A DNA stretch of 64,000 nt from Ancistrus triradiatus (taxonomy: Eukaryota; Chordata; Actinopteri; Siluriformes; Loricariidae): assembly GCA_025084515.1 (NCBI GenBank), contig JAJAGP010000549.1:1-64000 (forward strand), given 5' to 3'. The notes under the pieces are model-generated. The model did not search any database. It was not told the DNA's origin and saw only the letters and a list, made by a program, of their open reading frames with translations. Below are positions 56,466 through 64,000 of this stretch, one piece after another. Position 1 is the stretch's first letter, and each line of letters starts with the position of its first letter. A program made the translations under genes and the position numbers.

Positions 56466-57654
56466 TAAAATAAAATATCTGACTGACATAAAGACACTTG
56501 TACTGGGTTACCAAAGACTCCAAATTAACTAGTATGGATGAAAGTTCTAAGATCAGACTGGGATACACTTGTTTCCAGAAATGTTGAACCTGTTTGGCTT
56601 TGTTTGAGGTGAATACCACAATGATGGCTCTGAAATTCACATCATTATAGCCTTCTGTGCATTATGCTTGGGTTTTGAACTCCACCAGCCAGATGTCTTC
56701 AGTGTGAGAGATGAAGCGTCCAAGTTGGCACAGATCTGCAACAAGCCAGTGAATAACAACAGAACAAGATGTTTCAAGTCTCACTCAAAGGAAACACATC
56801 TGCACACTGACCATGTGCGTGTTTTGGTCCAGTTAAAGTAGTCTGTTGCTTGTGTTGTGTGGTTATTTGACTGGTTTACCTAATTGGTTGTAGTATGCCT
56901 TTAAGCAGGAGTAGATAATTATTCAAATTCATGTGTGGGTTTTTGGGACAACTTCCTTGTGTTTAATAGCGTGGTAACAATTCAAGTGTTGTGTGGTGTT
57001 TTTTTTTTTTGTTTGTTTTGTTTTTTTCCAAACTAAATTACTTACAGTCTTGAAATGACCCACTTCCTGTTTCCCTCTCTTAAATATCTTCCCTTCCCCC
57101 AAATCCCTGGTCTCCTTCGTTTAAGCCAACATTATTAACACCAACTCTGAGTCTACAAGGTGTATATATAACATTCTCTCACTCAAAAAGACGCTGTAAT
57201 TAGTGACCACAAGTCCAGAACTCTGGTGTAATCTGCATGAACTTTAGTGAGGCCTGGATCACACTGCTTACATGGCTCCGCTGTGGCTAGATGGTGCTTA
57301 CTGCGATGACGGAGAGAAATACATGCATTTCAGGCCTGTCTTTGTAACACAACAAACTATGCACACCGAAAAGTGATTTCAAATTTATTCTAAACCCTGA
57401 AAAATAACCCTGTCTTTTTCATTATTGTTGTATTGTTATACTAGTGCTGACATCACGTGTGCTTTTTTTAATAACTCGGAGGTTACATAAAGGCATAATT
57501 TAGATTACCCAGTTCCACATAATCAAGGTTATATTTTCGAACTGAAACTCTGCTTTGCCGATATAATTGAATGTGTTCAGTGAAATAAATGTGTTGTACA
57601 AAAACACCTATTTTAGCTGTTGTTAACATTTTACACTGTATTATTTGGTCTAGT
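56466..57654. other. No feature supported
   Basis: A poly-T tract lies near 57000-57027. No gene was identified. Confidence 0.45.
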
Positions 57655-57962
57655 GGAAGTGTCAGAACACACAATGCTGCACACCTGTCAGAGCACCCAT
57701 GCAGACCCCGGTAAACTGCCAGTCAGCTGCTTGTGGGCAAGTGTCGGAACTGGACCTTGGAGCAAGAGAAAAAGATTGCCTGCTTCGAGTAATCCCATTT
57801 TCTGTTGCATCACATGGACGTACATGTATTTTGTTCACCCTGGGAACCCTTCTATAAGAAGGTGGCACGTCGATGTATGGAGTGTAATGCCATGTGAAAC
57901 CCCTGGGTGCAGGCGTGCATGTGGGTGTCACTTTGCCCAGTGCCATTTACCTAAGCATTGAA
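57655..57962 (+). mobile_element. Tc1-like family G transposase fragment
   Basis: The plus strand keeps the middle of the transposase: CTGTCAGAGCACCCATGC, ACTGGACCTTGGAGCAAG and GATTGCCTGCTTCGAGTAAT (the region of the first catalytic Asp, WSDE-type, now changed), then CATGTGGGTGTCACTTTGCC. It matches 43780-43850 where they overlap. Both ends are missing. Confidence 0.7.
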
Positions 57963-58072
57963 GATCTGTTGGTCAGTTTTTTGGTTCATCGTGGTAAATG
58001 TGTGAAAATCTGGCGTGCAGAGATGATTCTTCAGAGTGATGTTTTTTTTTTTTGGCTTATTACTACTGCATA

Positions 58073-58992
58073 TACATTCACTGCTCACTTTCTTAGGTAC
58101 ACCTTGCTAAGACCTGGTTGGACCCCAGTTTGCCTTAATGACTGCCTTACTTCTTCGTGGCATAGACTCAACAAAGTGCTGGAAGCATTCCTCAGAGATT
58201 CCAGTCCATATTGACACACTGACATCAAGAAGTTGCTGCAGATTTGTCGGCTGCACAGCCATGATGCGTTCCACCGCATCCCAAAGGTGTTCTACTGGAT
58301 TGAGATCTGGTTTCTATGGAGGCCCTTTGAGTGCAGTCATCGTCGTGTTCTAGAAACCAGTCAGAGATGATTTAAGCTCTTTGTAGTGCTGGAAGTAGCC
58401 TTCAGAAGATGGGGACACTGTGTCCATACAGGAATGGACATGGTCAGCTTACAACACTTAGGTAGGCTGTGATGTTTAAGCTAGTGATGGGCCCATCCAC
58501 ATGTTTTCACTTCCGATCCGATGCCAAACTACTGATACAGATTTTGATACTTTAATATTAATGATTATTATTGTTGGTGTTGTAGGTTTGGGTATTATTT
58601 GCATTTTATCGGTTCTGATTCTTATCAATTCCAATTTTCGCTTCCAGATGGGTGAAAAAAACCTGTTATAAAAAGCTTTAAAGTTACTTAATGTTCTAAA
58701 GTAGTGACCTACGAACATCTTCTCTCAGCTACTGGTCATAAGTACTGCTGAAATGATGAACATAAGTAAAATGGGTCTAAATGGGAAGGAAGAAAGCTCA
58801 TCACAAAGTGATTCCTTTCCTTTTGGATCATAGGTTCATCATTTCAGCAGTAGAGATTACTAACCACCAGAAGTAACTGATAGAAATTTGGCTTTCTGAC
58901 GCTCAGTTTGAACTTCAGCAGGTTGTGTTGACCATGTCTACATGTCTAAATGCATTGAGATGCTGACATGTGATTGGCTGATTAGATTAGTC
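58073..58992 (-). mobile_element. Tc1-like family F element, split by an insertion
   Basis: The left part (58073-58475) starts with TACATTCACTGCTCAC and TTAGGTACACC. The minus strand encodes a C-terminal transposase: LNPVEHLWDAVERIMAVQ-like residues, then QQLLDVSVCQ and PRRSKAVIKA-type text. The right end (58881-58992) shows ACGCTCAGTTTGAAC, GACCATGTCTACATGTC and ATGTGATTGGCTGATTAG. A repeat of about 400 bp sits between them, and the N-terminal coding half is gone. Confidence 0.8.
58476..58880 (-). repeat. Palindrome-bearing repeat, copy 2, nested
   Basis: GTTTGGGTATTATTTGC, TTATCGGTTCTGATTC and ATCAATTCCAATTTTCGC start it. The arms CTCAGCTACTGGTCATAAG (58720) and TCAGCAGTAGAGATTACTAA (58845) are partly complementary. 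Read in reverse it aligns along its length with 44466-44905. It lies inside family F. Confidence 0.7.
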
Positions 58993-59164
58993 TATGTATG
59001 CATGAGTGTAGTTCATGGGTTTAGGCTGTTTGTGCCTACAACAGTATTCACTTTGTACCAAGTGCTCCCACAAAGTTGGCAAACCCTTTCTTTGTAGTCA
59101 TTGTTTAGGAAGGGTAGAGCACAAAGTTGGTGAACTGACCTGTTGGAGAGCTGGCACTCTGACT

Positions 59165-59335
59165 CTAATATCCCTTTTCCACTCGTGGTACCTACTCGAC
59201 TTGACACAACATGGCTCTACATGCTTCTCAGTCCTTGCTTGCGTCTGCATTGCCATGACAGCCCTTTTGGAATGTACCAGGTGACATCACAAAACACTGA
59301 GCCACGACACAGTAAACGACGAAGATGGCGGAAGG
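59165..59335. repeat. MITE-like fish repeat
   Basis: ATCCCTTTTCCACTCGTGG, TACCTACTCGACTTGACAC and CCAGGTGACATCACAAAACA resemble the CCTTTTCCACCG / GGTACC repeat common in teleosts. Ends are unclear. Confidence 0.5.
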
Positions 59336-62300
59336 GATTGTGTTCATGGTTCTAAGTGTCTAACTGAGAGCCACTGAAGTGTTTTGGGATGGTCCCCCAC
59401 CCACCTGGCTTCATTTAGACACAATAACTCATGCCTGAGTGGTTCCTGACTTGGCCAGACAGCACCGCTGGGACTTGAAACCACCCAGATCTGCACAGTG
59501 GTGGGCTAGTGAATAGCTGCTGCACCACTTAAGCACCAGTAATGAAAATGTACGTCTTTATTTACACAGCACTACTCATGCATACACGGGCAAAATGCCT
59601 ATTTATTAAACTGCTGGACATAAGTAATGGTGTTGATAAATCGGGCCCTTACTTATTTATTAACGTTATTTCGTGGCCTGTGATCCAGTTTGTTTTCATC
59701 AAGCCCTCAGAAGGCCCTCAGAAGGGTCTGGGTAACTTTGCTCTAGCGAGTGCCTTTGCACAAATGTAACTAATACTGGTGGGTGTTACAAAATGATTTA
59801 CATAATCATATCTGTCTCCCACTAAATTGAGAAGCAAAAGGCTTTTAGCACTTGCCTTTTTGAAATGTAGTATTCGTTTTTGTGCACGAGTCTGCATCTT
59901 ATTAGTTGCAACACATCCAATGTAGTAGTTATAACGCATTGTTCTGCAAACAGAAAAACACCGCCTTATAAAAATCTACCAAAAGCCAAAGTTTCGGTGA
60001 AACTTCTCCGTACATATTAGTTCTGAGACTCCTCAGCATTCATCGCTTGGATCCAGTGGAGACTGATGTGTGACTCTTAGCATGGCAATGCAATCATCCT
60101 TCTGTCTTCACCTTGAGATAGGTAGTACTGAGATTTACACCAGCTGTTGGAGAGATCAAGAGAATTTTTCTTCTCATCCTCTCCATATTTACCAGAGAAT
60201 AGATGATGCAGTAGACGATGCACCCACTAATCACACAACCCTTCATTTTGGTGCTGTGCACCCTCCACAAATCAACATTCTGTTAGTATGCGTGTCCATT
60301 TTTTCCATGCCGTGGTATGTGCTTATTTTCTTAACTAGGTTATGGCCAGACAGAGATCACATTCTCTGTCTGTTTTTTCCCAGATACGACATGTAGTTGT
60401 GGATTGCTTTGGTTTGAGGAAATTGAGTATTCTTACAAAAAGCAGTCATTTAAATTACATTAAATAGTGGCATTATTAAAAAGCAACTTTTAATCACGGC
60501 TATGTGCCGCTTAACGTCCATCCCATCAGCATCCCAGCTCGGAACTCGTGCAGTATGATTCTCGACACATTTTGATCAGAAAAAGTCGTACCAGTTCCCG
60601 TTGTTTGCTTGGTGCTTTCCACACTGCCATCTTTGCTTGGTGCTTTCTCCGCTGCCATCTTGGTAACGCCACCGGGCAGTTATTTCCAGCCATACAAGAC
60701 CAGACTCTTGGTAATTCTGGCTACTGCACATGCGCATCCCGCCACTACAAAGGGGCCAAGACTTACCCGCAGATGGGCTGTACATCATCGGCATTACAAG
60801 TTTAAAGTAGGATTAAAGTGCCACCTACAGACGGTCTGAAAAATGGTGGCTTCAAAGGAGAGAATTTCATTGCTGGCAAGACATTTGTCACATTTGGCGA
60901 GGGCAAGGGTGAGGTTTGGTGGCTTTTTGAGGGAAAATGCATGGAGGCAAATGCGTCCTGATATCAGAGGTGGCGAGATAACGAGGTTAGACTGTAGTTT
61001 AATCGTTTCTTCAGTAGCTTTTCCTGGTCATGGTAGTGGGGGTGCTCTGGAGGAATCTCTGGAATTCAGAGCATGTACTCCGAACAGGGTGCCACTTTCA
61101 GACACTTTCGAATTGGAATGCCGTTCTGCAGCCTGGAGAATGGCTTCAGTAGTAGTCTGCTGCCTGATACTTGGAGGATTTAGAATTTAGCAGAGCTTAT
61201 GGTGAGTCTGAGGGATTTGTCGTCAGTATCTTGAACTTGAGCAGATTGTGAGAGAACAATGATCGCACCCTAGGGTACACCTAGTATGATAAAATGGGTT
61301 GACGGTTTGGTTATTGGATGAAGCTTTAGTCATATCGCAAGTGGTGTTTTATTGTCTAACGCAATCCATTATAAGTGCACTGAAATGTGATGATTGTTTT
61401 TGCTGCAAAAGCAACAAAAACTGTGGTCCAGCTGGGTTTTTATATTTTTTTAGTTTCTTTTTTCTTACCTGTATAGTAAATAGAAAGCAGTGTAATAAAG
61501 TCACATATCCGTCCCTGTTTTTAATGGAAGCCTCTTAGTACAAGGAATGAAGAGAAAATGACATGAGAGGAGCGAAAATGCTTCCTCTTTTTGTCTATTA
61601 GTCTGGCTGTCTTTCTCAGACGTGTCAGACATGCTTTTTATTTCCACACAACAGAGTATAGGGGGAAAACTAATAATAATTTGGTATGAAGGCACATTAT
61701 TATTATCTTGCTGCCAGTATAAAGCCTGTGATTTCTTAATACACACCCTTGCTTCGTACCGTTAGTCACAGCCGATTGTTCCAGGTGCTCTTGCACGATG
61801 TGAGTCTGCACTGGTGTTTTGGTTGTTCGTTTTGCCACACGGGCTTTTTACAAGCTCTGTCGGATAATGGCCCACACCCACTTCACAAATCAAGACTTGC
61901 ACAAGACTTGCGCAAGACTGGGGCTGTGAACCAGACGGAGACAGAAGGATAGAAGGAAGGCCTTTCCTATGCAGATTCTTCTCTGACCTTTAAGACTGCT
62001 GGGCTATGCTACACTACTATTCACCCCTGACACTCCCCTGTCCTGACAGACAGGAGGACTGCATAAATGGACTATTTTTCTAACTTTCCATTACATTTTT
62101 AATAACTTGTTCCTGGTATTACCATTTCAGTGCTTCCATTCAGTTTAATGTTTGAAGGTTAAATCATCAGTAGATAAGGCTTTTTTAATAACAGCTTGGA
62201 GTATCCCAAAAAGCACAGATTCTTGGAGGTTTATTTTTATGTAAAGAGGAAAACGACTTAGCCTACTTGTGTCATAACTGCCAATAGAATGGAAAATGCA

Positions 62301-63428
62301 CGGCTAGGGTATTACCTTTTGGTTCAAGTAGATCCAGAAATGTGGTCAGCTGAGGTATTAAAAGCTACTCTGCCTTACATATTAACAGTCTGATTTCATG
62401 CTCCTGTGGCTTGTATTCTCAGTTGGTAGGCAAACATTTCAGAATAATTATTGGCAGTTGAGACAAGTCTGGAATTTGAATGAGACGCCATGCGTCTGCC
62501 ACTACACTGCTGAGACGTTACTTCTTCAGCAAGCTATGTATGCAGCTTCAGCATCTTTGTTGTGACAGCTACCTGAATGAATTCATTACCATTGCAGTTT
62601 CTTTACTTGTGAGCTTAGGGATCTCTGCCACGGTAATTGTAAATACTAGTGAGTGAGCGAGAGCGGCCAACCTGACCTTTGAGAAAAGATCTACCCTGAA
62701 GAGATTAAGCATCAGTATTTCGTGATATTAATGGAGGTTCAAGATTTATTGATGACGAGTTTCTTTATCACTGCTGGAAACCAAAACCCAACCAGCAACT
62801 GACAGAGCTCAGATGAGGTCTATTAGTTGTGCAGTTGCAGCACGTCTTGGCCGATTCCAATTTCGATGGAAACTCTAATTGCTAATGAAAGATAGCCGGG
62901 CTGCTGGCTTGTGTCTGACTTTGCGCTCTCGCTAGGTTCAGCTCTAACCTCTTTGTCTTTCTGAGCTTTGTCAAACTCCACCTATTCAGCGAGGTGATGC
63001 TGATTTAAATGTGAAGAGCACCACGCCGAAGATATGGCCGTGTCCAAAATAAATAGACAGACTATTTAGTTGACCAAGTAGCATTCAAAAACAACCGAAA
63101 TGCAACACTTCTTCATCATGCGTTAGCAGCGGGTGTCAATCCAGCGAGTGACTGAGTGTTTAAAGCTCTTTAGGCTGCACACATGAATAGACTTCTGAAA
63201 AGTTAGTAAAAGCACTGTGGTGTTCATATGTGGCTGTTTGACCAGCTGAGGAACCTCAGTTTCCTTAAATTCTTAATGGAAGTAAAACTGGAAGAAAAAC
63301 AATCAGGAACATGATTAAAAGGAAACCATGAAGAACAATGTTGAACTGTAAGGAACAACTGTACTGGTTTGGACACACTTTTCCAGACTCGTACACTAGT
63401 GTTTTTTTAAAGATCTGTGAATTGAATA
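59336..63428. other. No gene supported; unassigned intron DNA
   Basis: No domain, splice pair or repeat family could be supported. A patch near 59450-59530 has SINE-like CTGGGACTTGAAACC. A 115-codon plus-strand frame at 60843-61190 shows no family likeness. Confidence 0.45.
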
Positions 63429-64000
63429 CAGTGGGGCAAAAAAAAGTATTTGGTCAACCACTGATTGTGCAAGTTCTCCTACTTAGAAAGCTGAGAGAGG
63501 TCTGTAATTTTCATCATAGATACACTTCAACTATGAGAGACAAAATGAGAAAAAAAATCCAGGAAATCACATTGTAGGATTTTTAAATAATTTAATTGTA
63601 AATCATGGTGGAAAATAAGTATTTGGTCAATATCAAAAGTTCAGTTCAATACTTTGTAGCATAACCTTTGTTGGCAATGACAGAGGTCAAACGTTTCCTG
63701 TAAGTCTTCACCAGGTTGGCACACACTGTAGCTGGTATTTTGGCCCATTCCTCCATGCAGATCTCCTCTAGAGCAGTGATGTTTTTTGGCAACATGGACT
63801 TACAACTCCCTCCACAAATGTTCTATGGGGCTTAGGTCTGGAGACTGGCTAGGGGCCACTCCAGGTCCTTCAGAAGAGGCTTTTTTACGGAGCCACTCCT
63901 TCGTTGCCCGAGCGGTGTGATTGGGATCATTGTCATGCTGGAAGACCCAGCCACCGTTCCATCTTCAATGCTCTCACTGATGGAAGGAGGTTGGCTTAAA
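63429..64000 (-). mobile_element. Tc1-like family C element, antisense, runs off the window
   Basis: CAGTGGGGCAAAAAAAAGTA starts at 63429 after TA. The order is AAAGCTGAGAGAGGTCTG, GGCAATGACAGAGGTC and then minus-strand C-terminal transposase: EEICMEEWAKIPATVC-type text near 63760, and QHDNDPNH (second catalytic Asp) near 63925 with its flanking WATKEWLRKK. The rest lies beyond 64000. The coding part looks less damaged than at 50345, although a missing base near 63800 shifts the frame. Confidence 0.93.

Larger units (their letters stand above)
15069..64000 (+). other. plekha5: plekha5 intron 3, at least 48.9 kb
   Basis: From the donor at 15069 to the window end I find no plus-strand exon that continues the second WW domain in the required phase. 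The region is filled by transposons, SINEs, a LINE and unassigned DNA, all annotated separately. The acceptor must lie beyond 64000 if the gene is intact and the assembly correct. This is an inference from absence: a short exon of about 60-80 bp could be missed by eye. Confidence 0.7.

Noticed and set aside
60843..61190. 115-codon plus-strand frame
   Set aside because: No motif or neighbouring exon signals; a chance frame in a slightly GC-richer patch is the simplest reading.

Overview
This window reads as nuclear DNA of a ray-finned (teleost) fish. The evidence is the mixture of several Tc1/mariner families, an L2-like LINE, tRNA-derived SINEs, PIF/Harbinger and hAT remnants, microsatellites, and one split vertebrate gene with GT-AG introns. 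The repeat mix would suit a catfish or a related otophysan, but that is inference. Nothing here looks bacterial, plasmid-borne or viral.

One host gene is clearly supported. On the + strand, a GC/CpG-rich stretch (about 13950-14129) leads into the first three coding exons of plekha5 (pleckstrin homology domain-containing family A member 5): 14130-14221, 14331-14407 and 15011-15068. All splice sites are canonical and the reading phase holds across both introns. The exons encode 75 complete codons plus two bases: all of the first WW domain and the first half of the second. The donor at 15069 opens an intron with no recognisable downstream exon before 64000, so it would be at least 48.9 kb long. 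Everything from 15069 to the end is therefore best read as plekha5 intron 3 filled with repeats.

The rest is layered mobile DNA. At least seven Tc1-like groups are present, labelled here A to G. A lies at 1-252, 3467-4637, 5868-6662, 11035-11800, 16750-17261 and 21431-23109. B lies at 253-582, 37140-38249 and 46943-48303. C lies at 769-1171, 50345-51764 and 63429-64000. D lies at 17369-18224 and 39840-40678. E lies at 27285-28410. F lies at 36440-36695 and 58073-58992. G lies at 43697-44010 and 57655-57962. Every transposase copy is broken by frameshifts, internal deletions or truncation. An L2-like LINE with endonuclease and reverse transcriptase motifs lies at 32282-34876, with a 3' region to about 35720; detached 3' tails occur at 30925, 40925 and 53695. 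hAT-like remnants are proposed at 31421-31645 and 49553-50290, and a PIF/Harbinger remnant at 54932-55420. SINEs are scattered throughout.

The more curious structures are small and non-coding. Two SINEs share an unusual 5' extension rich in AAGACGTCTT-like motifs (9203-9310 and 15801-15985). A palindrome-bearing repeat occurs at 44466-44905 and again, inverted, nested inside a Tc1-like element at 58476-58880. A 123-bp MITE sits inside Tc1-like element E. A 403-bp long-TIR MITE derives from family C. I found no convincing evidence of a new gene system. Long stretches (for example 6663-8107, 41301-43340, 44906-46942 and 59336-63428) show nothing I can support.
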